Shown in pieces: positions 6,374 through 12,875 of a stretch of 12,875 bases of DNA (position 1 is its first letter; each line of letters begins with the position of its first letter). Source of the stretch: Burkholderiales bacterium (GTDB lineage Bacteria; Pseudomonadota; Gammaproteobacteria; Burkholderiales; Burkholderiaceae_C); the NCBI GenBank assembly GCA_011391855.1, contig JAABPT010000456.1, forward strand, positions 1 through 12,875, read 5' to 3'. The position numbers and the translations under genes are program-made. The notes under the pieces were generated by a model. That model worked only from the letters and a program-made list of their open reading frames with translations. It did no database searches and was not told the origin of the DNA.

Positions 6374-6510
6374 GAGCGCCGTCGAATGAGTGGGTCCTTC
6401 ATTCGCCAAAGGAATAAGCAAGCAACTTCTCTGTAGTTCCGCGAACTATCGAGCCTGAATAGAGTGCGCCTGAAGGGTGGGCTGGTGCCTGCCGATGCAT
6501 CCACAGGCTC
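6374..6510 (+). promoter_or_regulatory. cysI upstream region with a perfect palindrome
   Basis: These 137 bases separate the phaP terminator from cysI and must hold the promoter of the sulfur operon. The clearest element is TAGTTC-CGC-GAACTA (6434-6448), a perfect 6-bp inverted repeat with a 3-nt spacer, suited to a dimeric regulator. A second inverted repeat, CGAATGA/TCATTCG with a 9-nt spacer, lies at 6383-6405. No convincing -35/-10 pair is seen; the best -10 candidate is GAATAG at 6457-6462. A LysR-type sulfur regulator such as CysB or SsuR is the expected controller, but assigning it to the palindrome is a guess. The ribosome binding site of cysI is weak (AGG, three bases before the ATG). 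Confidence 0.4.
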
Positions 6511-8220
6511 ATGTACCGCTACACCGATTCCGACCGCCAGTTCGTACGCGCCCGCGCCGCCCAGTTCCGCGACCAACTTCAGCGCCATCTGGCCGGCGAG
6601 CTGCCCGACGACGACTTTCGCCCGCTGCGGCTGCAAAACGGCTGGTATGTGCAGCGCCACGCGCCCATGCTGCGCGTGGCCGTGCCCTACGGCGAGCTCT
6701 CGAGCCGGCAGCTGCGGCAGCTGGCGCGCATCGCCCGCGAATTCGACCTGCAGGACGCCGGCCTGGCCAGCGAACGCGGCGGCTTCGGCCACTTCAGCAC
6801 GCGGCAGAACCTGCAGTTCAACTGGATCCCGCTGGCGCGCGCAGCCGACGTGATGGACCTGTTGGCCGAAGTCGACATGCACGGCATCCAGACCAGCGGC
6901 AACTGCATCCGCAATATCACCAGCGACGCGCTGGCCGGCATCGCGCCCGACGAAGTGGTGGACCCGCGCCCCTACTGCGAACTGCTGCGCCAGTGGAGCA
7001 CGCTGCACCCGGAATTCGCCTTCTTGCCGCGCAAGTTCAAGATCGCCGTGAGCGGCGCGCGCGAAGACCGCGCTGCCACTGCCTGGCACGATATCGGCCT
7101 GACGCTGCGCCGCGATGCCGCCGGCGAAGTGGGCTTTGCCGTGGCCGTGGGCGGCGGCATGGGGCGCACGCCGGTGATCGCCACGCCGGTGAACGCTTTC
7201 GTGCCGTGGCAGCAGATCCTCGTCTTCATCGAGGCCGTGGTGCGTGTCTACAACCTCTACGGCCGGCGCGACAACGCCTACAAGGCGCGCATCAAGATCC
7301 TGGTCAAGGCCGAGGGGCAGCGCTTCGTGGATGCCGTCAACGCCGAGTTCCGGGCCCTGCTGGCCGACCCGGCCACGGTGCTGGTGCCCGAAGCCGAACT
7401 GACCCGCCTACGGGGCCACTTCCTGCCGCCAACGGCGCCAGCCGTTACGGCGCAGGCTCCAGCGGCCGAGCCGCTGCCGGCCTACACCCGATGGCTGCGG
7501 CGCAACGTGCACGCCCACCGCCTGGCCGGCTGCCGCGCCGTGACCTTGTCGCTCAAGCGTGCCGGCCTGCCGCCGGGCGACGTGACCGCCGACCAGATGG
7601 AAGGCGCCGCGGCGCTGGCCGAGCGCTTCAGCCGGGGCGAGCTGCGCGTCACGCACGACCAGAACCTGCTGCTGCCCTGGGTGCTTCAGAGCGAGCTGCG
7701 CGCGCTGTGGCTGGCCGCGCGCGAAGGCGGCTTCGCCACGCCCAATATCGGCCTGCTCACCGACATGATTGCCTGCCCGGGCGGCGACCTGTGCGCGTTG
7801 GCCAATGCGCGGTCCATCCCAATTGCGGCGGCCATCACCGAACGTTTCGCCGACCTCGACGAGCTGAACGACATCGGCGACATCCAGCTGCACGTCAGCG
7901 GCTGCATCAATTCCTGCGGCCACCACCACAGCGGCCACATCGGCATCCTGGGCGTGGACAAGGACGGCACCGAGTGGTACCAGGTCACGATTGGCGGTGC
8001 CGACGGCAGCACGCTCAGCGGCGCGGCCGTACCGGGCAAGGTCATCGGGCCCTCGTTTGCGGCCGACGAAGTGCCCGACGTCGTCGAAGCCGTGATCGGC
8101 ACCTATCTGCGCGAACGCCGCGGTGGCGAACGCTTCATCGAAACCGCCCGCCGCCTGGGCCCGCTGCCCTACCGCCATGCCGCCGACGCGGTGCGCCGCA
8201 GCACCGCCCTGCCCGCCTGA
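6511..8220 (+). CDS. cysI: Assimilatory sulfite reductase (siroheme, [4Fe-4S]), CysI type
   Basis: This 569-residue cytosolic enzyme reduces sulfite to sulfide with six electrons. It has the nitrite/sulfite reductase two-repeat architecture. The cluster and siroheme cysteines are Cys422 and Cys428 (ACPGGDLC) and Cys465 and Cys469 (GCINSCGHH), with the same spacing as in E. coli CysI. Anion-binding residues are present as Arg98 (STRQN), Arg134 (NCIRN), and Lys175 and Lys177 (LPRKFK), which favours sulfite or nitrite reduction as a real activity. The ATG at 6511 gives the familiar N-terminus MYRYTDSDRQFVR. A DUF934 gene and cysH follow, and this sulfur context favours sulfite over nitrite. No cysJ flavoprotein is present. 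Electrons probably come from ferredoxin, possibly the FdxA encoded downstream (inference). Siroheme synthesis genes are not in the window. Confidence 0.95.
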   Translation: MYRYTDSDRQFVRARAAQFRDQLQRHLAGELPDDDFRPLRLQNGWYVQRHAPMLRVAVPYGELSSRQLRQLARIAREFDLQDAGLASERGGFGHFSTRQNLQFNWIPLARAADVMDLLAEVDMHGIQTSGNCIRNITSDALAGIAPDEVVDPRPYCELLRQWSTLHPEFAFLPRKFKIAVSGAREDRAATAWHDIGLTLRRDAAGEVGFAVAVGGGMGRTPVIATPVNAFVPWQQILVFIEAVVRVYNLYGRRDNAYKARIKILVKAEGQRFVDAVNAEFRALLADPATVLVPEAELTRLRGHFLPPTAPAVTAQAPAAEPLPAYTRWLRRNVHAHRLAGCRAVTLSLKRAGLPPGDVTADQMEGAAALAERFSRGELRVTHDQNLLLPWVLQSELRALWLAAREGGFATPNIGLLTDMIACPGGDLCALANARSIPIAAAITERFADLDELNDIGDIQLHVSGCINSCGHHHSGHIGILGVDKDGTEWYQVTIGGADGSTLSGAAVPGKVIGPSFAADEVPDVVEAVIGTYLRERRGGERFIETARRLGPLPYRHAADAVRRSTALPA

Positions 8221-8234
8221 CACGAAAGCCACGC

Positions 8235-8612
8235 ATGGACATCCTGCACCCCGATTCAGCGCTGCCCGAGAACACCTTGGTCCTGGACAACACGGCCGAC
8301 GTCACCGCCATGGCCGAGGACATCCGGCTTCGCGCCAGCATTGCCCTGAACTTTCCCAAGTGGACCGACGGCCGCGCCTATTCGCAGGCCGTGCTGCTGC
8401 GCGGCCGCGTGCGCTACACCGGGCGCGTCGTCGCAACCGGCGAGGTGCTGGCCGACATGCTGCCGCTGCTGCGCCGCTGCGGCTTCGACGCCGTGCGCCT
8501 GCGCGCCGACCAGAACCCGCAGACCGCGCTGCGCACCCTGGGCTTCGACGCCTTGCCCTACCAGGGCGACGTCACCGGCCGCCGTGCGCCTTACGTCACC
8601 GCCACCGCCTGA
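8235..8612 (+). CDS. DUF934 protein of the sulfite reductase operon
   Basis: This 125-residue soluble protein belongs to family DUF934, found next to sulfite reductase in many proteobacteria and often labelled an oxidoreductase or CysI accessory protein. The hallmark stretch is FPKWTDGRAYSQAVLLRGR (residues 40-58), followed by YTGRVVATGEVLADMLPLLRRCGFD, where related proteins also have a Gly-rich turn before the VL.D motif. It has no signal peptide or membrane segment and only one cysteine, so it is unlikely to bind an Fe-S cluster by itself. The ATG at 8235 lies 14 bases after the cysI stop, and cysH starts four bases after its own stop, so it is co-transcribed with both. The biochemical role is not established; a helper role for CysI or sulfite handling is inferred from the conserved neighbourhood. 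Confidence 0.92.
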   Translation: MDILHPDSALPENTLVLDNTADVTAMAEDIRLRASIALNFPKWTDGRAYSQAVLLRGRVRYTGRVVATGEVLADMLPLLRRCGFDAVRLRADQNPQTALRTLGFDALPYQGDVTGRRAPYVTATA

Positions 8613-8616
8613 CCCC

Positions 8617-9360
8617 ATGCCCACTGCCGTGCAACTCCATGCCCGCAAGACGCGCGGCTTCGACGCCCGCGTGGCGCACGCCACCGCGCTGCTGCGCGAG
8701 GCCGCCGAAGACCACGCCGGGCGCATCGTGCAGGCCACCAGCCTGGGCGTCGAGGGCATGGTGCTCACCGACCTGATCGCACGTCACGGGCTGCCCATCG
8801 AAGTGGCCACGCTCGATACCGGCAAGCTGCACCGCGAGACGCTGGCGCTGATCCCGCTCATCCGCCAGCGTTACGACTTGCAAGTGGCGGTGTTTCACCC
8901 GCGGCAGGAAGCTGTGGTGCAGTTCGTTGGGCACCACGGCAGCGACGCCATGTTCCGCAGCGTGGACCTGCGCAAGAGTTGCTGCGCGGTGCGCAAGATC
9001 GAGCCCATGCAGCGCCTGCTGCTGGGTCGCAGCGCCTGGGTCACCGGGCTGCGCCGTGAACAGTCGGAAACGCGCGCCAGCGTGCCCTTCTTCGAACACG
9101 ACGCCGAAGGTCGCGAGAAGTTCTACCCGCTGGCCGACTGGAGCGAAGCCGACGTCTGGTACTACGTGGCCACGCAGAACGTGCCGTACAACGAGCTGCA
9201 CGACGAATTCTTCGTGAGTGTGGGTTGCGAGCCCTGCACACGCGCCGTGGCGCTGGGCGAGGACGCCCGCGCCGGCCGCTGGTGGTGGGAACAGGACGGC
9301 CCCAAGGAGTGCGGGCTGCACCTGCCACGGCCTGCTGCCGCGGCCGTTCAGCCGGCTTGA
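8617..9360 (+). CDS. cysH: Adenylylsulfate (APS) reductase, [4Fe-4S] CysH type
   Basis: This 247-residue enzyme reduces activated sulfate to sulfite using thioredoxin or glutathione. Nucleotide-binding parts are TSLGVEGMVLTDLI and TLDTGKLHRETLAL in the N-terminal half, then AWVTGLRREQSETR. It has both cysteine pairs of the Fe-S subtype, Cys122-Cys123 (KSCCAVRK) and Cys204/Cys207 (GCEPCT), and the catalytic Cys232 in ECGLH. The 25-residue spacing from Cys207 to Cys232 matches bacterial APS reductases. Such enzymes use APS directly (EC 1.8.4.10), so a CysC kinase would not be needed. The ATG at 8617 follows the DUF934 stop by four bases with no Shine-Dalgarno sequence, implying coupling. A GTG at 8584 inside the previous gene is rejected because it adds only proline-rich sequence. 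The usual partners cysD and cysN (ATP sulfurylase) do not follow here. Confidence 0.95.
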   Translation: MPTAVQLHARKTRGFDARVAHATALLREAAEDHAGRIVQATSLGVEGMVLTDLIARHGLPIEVATLDTGKLHRETLALIPLIRQRYDLQVAVFHPRQEAVVQFVGHHGSDAMFRSVDLRKSCCAVRKIEPMQRLLLGRSAWVTGLRREQSETRASVPFFEHDAEGREKFYPLADWSEADVWYYVATQNVPYNELHDEFFVSVGCEPCTRAVALGEDARAGRWWWEQDGPKECGLHLPRPAAAAVQPA

Positions 9361-9365
9361 CCACG

Positions 9366-9388
9366 CGCCAGCCGTGGTGGCGCTGGCG
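9366..9388 (+). terminator. Weak hairpin after cysH
   Basis: CGCCAGC (9366-9372) and GCTGGCG (9382-9388) form a 7-bp stem with a 9-nt loop just after the cysH stop. No T-run follows, so it is at best a weak terminator. Immediately downstream, TAAAAT (9395-9400) could be the -10 of a separate fdxA promoter, but no good -35 is seen. Confidence 0.25.
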
Positions 9389-9464
9389 GCACCGTAAAAT
9401 CAGCTCTCCCCGGCGGGCTGCGGCGCGCTCCGCTGTGGCCCCGCCCTCCCATCACGAGCCTTCC

Positions 9465-9788
9465 ATGACCCACGTCGTTATCGAATCGTGCATCCGCTGC
9501 AAATACACGGACTGCGTCGATGTCTGCCCGGTTGACTGCTTCCGCGAGGGGCCCAATATGCTGGTCATCGACCCCGACGAATGCATCGACTGCGCGGTGT
9601 GCATCCCCGAGTGCCCGGTCAATGCCATCCTGCCCGAGGAAGACGTGCCCAACGACCAGCTGGCGTTCATCAAGATGAACGCCGAGCTTTCGCGCAACTG
9701 GCCCAGCATCACCAAGCGCAAGGCGCCGCCGGCCGACGCCGACGAGTGGAAGGACCGCCGCGACAAGCTGGACCAGCTGAAGCGCTGA
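9465..9788 (+). CDS. fdxA: Seven-iron ferredoxin FdxA ([3Fe-4S][4Fe-4S])
   Basis: This 107-residue soluble electron carrier is of the Azotobacter ferredoxin I type. Its cysteines fall at the exact expected places: Cys9, Cys17 and Cys50 for the [3Fe-4S] cluster, and Cys21, Cys40, Cys43 and Cys46 for the [4Fe-4S] cluster. Cys12 and Cys25 are extra, as in the Azotobacter protein. The two cluster motifs are followed by the usual C-terminal extension (residues 60-107, ending DEWKDRRDKLDQLKR). The ATG at 9465 gives the standard length and N-terminus MTHVV. It lies 104 bases after cysH and 6 bases before a ferredoxin-NADP+ reductase gene, so FdxA is the likely redox partner of that reductase. A role in feeding sulfite reductase is attractive but unproven, since FdxA-type ferredoxins serve several pathways. 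Confidence 0.95.
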   Translation: MTHVVIESCIRCKYTDCVDVCPVDCFREGPNMLVIDPDECIDCAVCIPECPVNAILPEEDVPNDQLAFIKMNAELSRNWPSITKRKAPPADADEWKDRRDKLDQLKR

Positions 9789-9794
9789 ACGGCC

Positions 9795-10895
9795 ATGCAA
9801 GTGGAAGAGAACTCCGCCATCGCGGAGGTGGAGCGCAGCCACGAGAGCCCGATCGAGACCGACGCGGTGATCGTGGGCGCCGGCCCGGTGGGCCTGTTCC
9901 AGGTGTTCGAGCTGGGGCTGCTGGAGATCAAGGCGCATATCGTCGACTCGCTGGCCTACCCCGGCGGGCAGTGCATCGAGCTCTACCCCGACAAGCCCAT
10001 CTACGACATCCCGGCCGTGCCGGTGTGCACCGGCAAGGAGCTTACCGACAACCTGCTCAAGCAGATCGAACCCTTCGGCGCCACCTTCCACCTGGGTCAG
10101 GAAGTCACGCTGCTCGCCAAGCGCGACGACGGCCGCTTCGACGTGGAAACGTCCAAGGGCACGCGCTTCATCACCAAGACGGTGTTCATTGCCGGCGGCG
10201 TGGGGTCGTTCCAGCCGCGCATGCTGCGCGTGGACGGCATCGACAAATTCCTGGACACGCAACTCTTCTACCGCGTGCGCAACCCGGCGCAGTTCGCAGG
10301 CAAGAACCTGGTCATCGTGGGCGGCGGCGACTCCGCGCTGGACTGGACGCTGAATTTCGTGCAGGAAGGGCCGCACAGGGCCGAAAGCGTGATCCTCATG
10401 CACCGCCGCGACGACTTCCGCGCTGCCCCAGCCAGCGTGGCCAAAATGCGCGAACTGTGCGAGGCCTACGAGATGCAGTTCGTGGTGGGCCAGGCCACCG
10501 GCTTCGAGGAAGAAGGCGGCCGCCTGACGAAGCTGAAGGTCACCGGCAGCGATGGCGTCACGCGCGTCATGCCGCTGGACATGCTGCTGGTGTTTTTCGG
10601 CCTGAGCCCCAAGCTCGGCCCCATTGCCGACTGGGGCCTGGGCATCGACCGCAAGCAGCTGGTGGTGGACACCGAGAAATTCGAAACCACGGTGCCGGGC
10701 ATCTTCGCGGTGGGCGACATCAATATCTACCCCGGCAAGAAGAAGCTCATCCTCTCGGGCTTCCACGAAGCCGCGCTGGCCGCTTTCGGCGCTGCGCCCT
10801 ACGTGTTCCCAGAGAAGCGCATCCTGCTGCAATACACCACCACGAGCCCGAAGCTGCACAAGGTGCTGGGCGTGGAGACGCCGGTCTTCGACTGA
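9795..10895 (+). CDS. Ferredoxin-NADP+ reductase, thioredoxin reductase-like type
   Basis: This 366-residue FAD enzyme is predicted to pass electrons between NADPH and ferredoxin. The N-terminal FAD site is VGAGPVG (residues 27-33), and the NADPH domain has VGGGDSALDW (175-184). A later FAVGDINIYPGKKKLILSGFHEAA contacts FAD in this family. The redox-active CxxC that thioredoxin reductases carry just after the GGGDSA region is missing, which separates it from true TrxR and fits the YumC-like ferredoxin reductase group. About 20 polar residues precede the fold and the C-terminus ends KVLGVETPVFD. The ATG at 9795 lies 6 bases after the fdxA stop, so the two genes form one unit, closed by an intrinsic terminator at 10921. 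Likely partners are FdxA and, through it, CysI (inference). Confidence 0.93.
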   Translation: MQVEENSAIAEVERSHESPIETDAVIVGAGPVGLFQVFELGLLEIKAHIVDSLAYPGGQCIELYPDKPIYDIPAVPVCTGKELTDNLLKQIEPFGATFHLGQEVTLLAKRDDGRFDVETSKGTRFITKTVFIAGGVGSFQPRMLRVDGIDKFLDTQLFYRVRNPAQFAGKNLVIVGGGDSALDWTLNFVQEGPHRAESVILMHRRDDFRAAPASVAKMRELCEAYEMQFVVGQATGFEEEGGRLTKLKVTGSDGVTRVMPLDMLLVFFGLSPKLGPIADWGLGIDRKQLVVDTEKFETTVPGIFAVGDINIYPGKKKLILSGFHEAALAAFGAAPYVFPEKRILLQYTTTSPKLHKVLGVETPVFD

Positions 10896-10920
10896 GCCGC
10901 ACGCTGGCGCTCCGTACCCG

Positions 10921-10947
10921 AACAGCCCGCCGCGTGCGGGCTGTTTT
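10921..10947 (+). terminator. Rho-independent terminator after the ferredoxin reductase gene
   Basis: AACAGCCCGC (10921-10930) pairs perfectly with GCGGGCTGTT (10936-10945) around the loop CGCGT, and the stem runs into TTTT. It ends the fdxA unit 25 bases after the stop codon. Confidence 0.85.
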
Positions 10948-10981
10948 GCAGCCGGCGCACGAATGCGAGCCTGCGCTGGCT

Positions 10982-10987
10982 GATAAT
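10982..10987 (+). promoter_or_regulatory. Candidate -10 element upstream of the TPP riboswitch
   Basis: GATAAT (5 of 6 to TATAAT) lies about 34 bases before the riboswitch core, a sensible distance for its promoter. The -35 position near 10959-10964 (ACGAAT) is poor, so the element is tentative. Confidence 0.35.
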
Positions 10988-11015
10988 GAATTTTGGTGTG
11001 GGTGTGAGCCCGCAT

Positions 11016-11111
11016 CACTTCGCTAGGGGTGTTGGCGCGGCCGCAAGGCGGCGCCGACTGAGAAAGTCCCTTTGAACCTGATTGAGGTAATCCTCGCGCA
11101 GGGAAGCCGTT
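11016..11111 (+). ncRNA. TPP riboswitch (THI element)
   Basis: The conserved aptamer blocks appear in order: AGGGGTG (11025-11031), a P3 hairpin arm GTTGGCGC/GCGCCGAC (11031-11038 and 11051-11058), CTGAGA (11058-11063), TTGAACCTGAT (11072-11082), GGTAATCC (11086-11093) and GCGCAGGGAAG (11096-11106). CTGAGA and ACCTGAT are the parts that hold the pyrimidine and diphosphate ends of thiamine diphosphate. P1 is short (GCT/AGC). Thiamine diphosphate should lower expression of the receptor gene that starts 68 bases further on. The bases after it (11112-11169) are GC-rich with CCGG-type inverted repeats but no T-run, so control of ribosome access or Rho-dependent termination is more likely than an intrinsic terminator. 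Confidence 0.93.
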
Positions 11112-11169
11112 TCCAGCAGCCACCCGGTCGCGGGCCCGGCCTGCCGGTTCGCCCCCTGCCATCGATCAC

Positions 11170-11174
11170 AAGGA
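11170..11174 (+). promoter_or_regulatory. Ribosome binding site of the TonB-dependent receptor
   Basis: AAGGA ends four bases before the ATG at 11179. It supports this start and would be the sequence hidden from ribosomes if the riboswitch acts on translation. Confidence 0.65.
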
Positions 11175-11178
11175 CACG

Positions 11179-12875
11179 ATGGCACACCGTTCGACCCACT
11201 TCCACCGCAGCGCGCTGGCCCTGGCCGCCAGCATGGCCCTGCCCCTGGCGGCCATGGGCCAGGATCCGGCCACCGTCACCATCACCGGCCGCACGCTGGG
11301 TGGCGCAGGCGTGGCCGGCTTTGGCGACGTGCCGCTCTCGCGCGCGCCGCTGCAGGCCACTCTGTTCGGCAGCCAACAACTCGAAGATGCCGGCATCGCC
11401 AGTCTTGGCGACCTCACGAAACTGGACGCCAGCCTGGGTGACGCCTACAACGCCGAAGGCTACTGGAGCATCCTGTCTTCCCGCGGCTACACGCTGGACA
11501 ACCGCAGCAACTACCGCCGCGACGGCCTGCCGATCAACGCCGAAACCGCGATCGCGCTGGACAACAAGGAGCGGCTGGAACTGCTCAAGGGCACCAGCGG
11601 CATCCAGGCCGGCATCAGCTCACCGGGCGGCCTGGTGGACATGATCGTGAAGCGGCCCGGCGGCACGGTGCGCGAGGCCCGCGTCGAATGGCGCGAGGCC
11701 GGCTCGGTGCTGGGCGCGGTCGACCTGGGCCAGCGTTTCGGCGCCGACGGCCAGTTCGCACTGCGGATGAATGCAGCCTATGAGCGGCTGCGTCCGCAGG
11801 TGCGCAGCGCCGACGGCCAGCGCCAGCTCTTCGCGCTGGCCGCCGACTGGCAGCCCGGACCCGACACCTTGCTGCAGGCGGAAATCGAATCCAGCCGCCA
11901 GACCCAGCCCAGCGTGGCCGGTTTCAGCATGCTGGGCGACACCGTGCCCGACGCGAATGCCGTCGACCCGCTGATCAACCTCAATCGCCAGCCCTGGGGC
12001 CAGCCGGTGGTGATGGACGGTGACACGGCCTCACTGCGCTGGCGGCAAAGGCTGGCCGAGGACTGGCGCTTCAGCGCCCATGCCATGACGCAGCGGCTGA
12101 AGAGCGACGATCGCACCGCCTTCCCCTACGGCGTGTACGACGCCAGCTACGACTGCCCGCAGTGGTGCGACCGTTATGCCCCCGACGGCAGCTTCAGCTA
12201 CTGGCAGTACGTGAGCGACAACGAGCGCCGCACCAGCAATGCGCTGGAGCTGGGCTTCAGCGGCCAGGCCGTCACGGCAGTAGTGAATCACCAGTTGCAG
12301 GCCGGCGTGCTGTTCACGCGCTACGAGGCACGCTTGCAGGACCAGATCTTCGACCTGGCCACCGACCTGAGCGGCAGCGGCGTGGGCATGGGCCACATCG
12401 ACGGCACGCGCGACACCCTGCCTTCGGCCGGCTACACCGACGCCAACACCAACCGAGACGAGCGCAGCACCGAATGGTTCCTGCGCGACGCCATGCGCCT
12501 GGGCGAACGCTGGCAGCTCTGGGCCGGCCTGCGGCATACCCAGCTGCAACGCGAGAGCGCGCGCACCAGCCCGGCCGACGACGGGCCCGGTGAAGACGGC
12601 CTGCGCGCCACGCGCTACGACCAGAGTGCCACCCTGCCCTGGCTGGCACTGGCACACGAGCTGCGGCCCGGCACGCTGATCTACGCCAGTTGGGGCGAGG
12701 GCCTGGAGTCCGACGTGGCTCCGAACCGGGTGCGCTACAGCAACCGGGGCCAGCCCTTGCCGGCGCTGAAGAGCCGGCAGTTCGAACTGGGCCTGAAGTG
12801 GAGCGGCGAGAACTACGACGCCACGCTGGCCTGGTTCGACATCGACCGCCCGCAGGCTGCCGACATCGGCCCCTG
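11179..12875 (+). CDS. TonB-dependent outer-membrane receptor under a TPP riboswitch, 3'-truncated
   Basis: The frame stays open from the ATG at 11179 to the window edge (565 codons visible; family members are about 680-800). A signal peptide covers residues 1-27, with probable cleavage after AMG and before QDP. A TonB box, TVTITG, lies at 32-37. The plug domain follows (about 45-160), including the motifs RGYTLDNRSNYRRDGLPIN, ERLELLKGTSGIQAGISSPGGLVDMIVKRP; beta-barrel strands come next. A CxxxC pair, Cys326 and Cys330, lies in a probable outer loop. By plug sequence it resembles the siderophore-receptor group, but the TPP riboswitch upstream indicates regulation by thiamine status. Uptake of thiamine or a precursor across the outer membrane is therefore the best guess. 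TonB-dependent receptors under TPP riboswitches have been predicted for thiamine uptake in other Gram-negatives. Downstream genes are not visible. Confidence 0.93.
   Translation, partial: MAHRSTHFHRSALALAASMALPLAAMGQDPATVTITGRTLGGAGVAGFGDVPLSRAPLQATLFGSQQLEDAGIASLGDLTKLDASLGDAYNAEGYWSILSSRGYTLDNRSNYRRDGLPINAETAIALDNKERLELLKGTSGIQAGISSPGGLVDMIVKRPGGTVREARVEWREAGSVLGAVDLGQRFGADGQFALRMNAAYERLRPQVRSADGQRQLFALAADWQPGPDTLLQAEIESSRQTQPSVAGFSMLGDTVPDANAVDPLINLNRQPWGQPVVMDGDTASLRWRQRLAEDWRFSAHAMTQRLKSDDRTAFPYGVYDASYDCPQWCDRYAPDGSFSYWQYVSDNERRTSNALELGFSGQAVTAVVNHQLQAGVLFTRYEARLQDQIFDLATDLSGSGVGMGHIDGTRDTLPSAGYTDANTNRDERSTEWFLRDAMRLGERWQLWAGLRHTQLQRESARTSPADDGPGEDGLRATRYDQSATLPWLALAHELRPGTLIYASWGEGLESDVAPNRVRYSNRGQPLPALKSRQFELGLKWSGENYDATLAWFDIDRPQAADIGP

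Noticed and set aside
6383..6405. Inverted repeat CGAATGA/TCATTCG as a separate regulatory site
   Set aside because: The 7-bp arms with a 9-nt spacer could occur by chance and show no position relative to a convincing promoter. It is mentioned only within the cysI upstream region.
5911..7089. Long minus-strand open frame (392 codons) across phaP and cysI
   Set aside because: It crosses two real genes and two terminators and shows no recognisable motif.
6477..8612. 711-codon plus-strand frame ending with the DUF934 sequence
   Set aside because: Only the last 125 codons match a family. The rest is an Arg/Ala-rich shadow of cysI. The ATG at 8235 is the real start.
9348..11162. Long minus-strand open frame (604 codons) across fdxA and the ferredoxin reductase gene
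   Set aside because: It lies opposite two certain genes, has Ala/Arg/His/Gln-rich low-quality sequence with no domain, and even runs through a terminator and the riboswitch. It is a by-product of high GC.
11112..11169. Intrinsic terminator as the riboswitch expression platform
   Set aside because: CCGG-type inverted repeats can fold, but no T-run follows any of them, so an intrinsic terminator is not supported.
1..12875. Horizontal transfer or a defence or mobile island
   Set aside because: All genes share the same high-GC codon use, and no integrase, transposase, direct repeats, tRNA-associated attachment site or CRISPR repeats were seen. The window reads as core chromosome.

Overview
The window looks like chromosomal DNA from a high-GC betaproteobacterium, most likely Burkholderiales and probably the Comamonadaceae side. 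This is inferred from the strong G/C third-position bias, a PHA phasin with a PhaR-like promoter region, the assimilatory sulfur order cysI - DUF934 - cysH, a 107-residue seven-iron ferredoxin FdxA next to a thioredoxin-reductase-like ferredoxin-NADP+ reductase, and a TPP riboswitch in front of a TonB-dependent receptor. No tRNA, rRNA, CRISPR array, transposase or phage gene is visible.

Layout. (1) Positions 1-3283, plus strand: the end of an Mrp/complex I-like gene cluster. It holds a proton-conducting subunit cut by the left window edge, a 90-residue two-helix membrane protein, and a second D/NuoL-type subunit, all with overlapping ends. (2) Positions 3347-5495, minus strand: three genes, transcribed from right to left, encoding a zinc-dependent histone-deacetylase-family amidohydrolase, a hotdog acyl-CoA thioesterase and a nitroreductase. 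Each stop overlaps the next start as ATGA. (3) Positions 5496-5659: a divergent control region with a good sigma70-type promoter for the phasin. Two near-identical 17-bp imperfect palindromes lie on either side of it, resembling a PhaR-type operator pair. (4) Positions 5660-6373: phaP and two hairpins, the second a clear intrinsic terminator. (5) Positions 6511-9360: cysI, a DUF934 gene and cysH, the reductive half of assimilatory sulfate reduction. (6) Positions 9465-10895: fdxA and a ferredoxin-NADP+ reductase, followed by an intrinsic terminator. (7) Positions 11016-12875: a TPP riboswitch and a TonB-dependent outer-membrane receptor that runs off the right edge.

How the parts fit. CysH makes sulfite and CysI reduces it to sulfide. 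No cysJ flavoprotein is present, so CysI probably takes electrons from a ferredoxin, and the FdxA/reductase pair just downstream could deliver them from NADPH. The receptor at the right end would usually be labelled a siderophore receptor, but its riboswitch points to thiamine or a thiamine precursor. The phasin and the deacetylase operon share one control region, so they may respond together to PHA storage state. The most interesting items are the paired operators around phaP, the riboswitch-controlled receptor, and the small membrane protein between the two antiporter-like subunits. None is proven by sequence alone.
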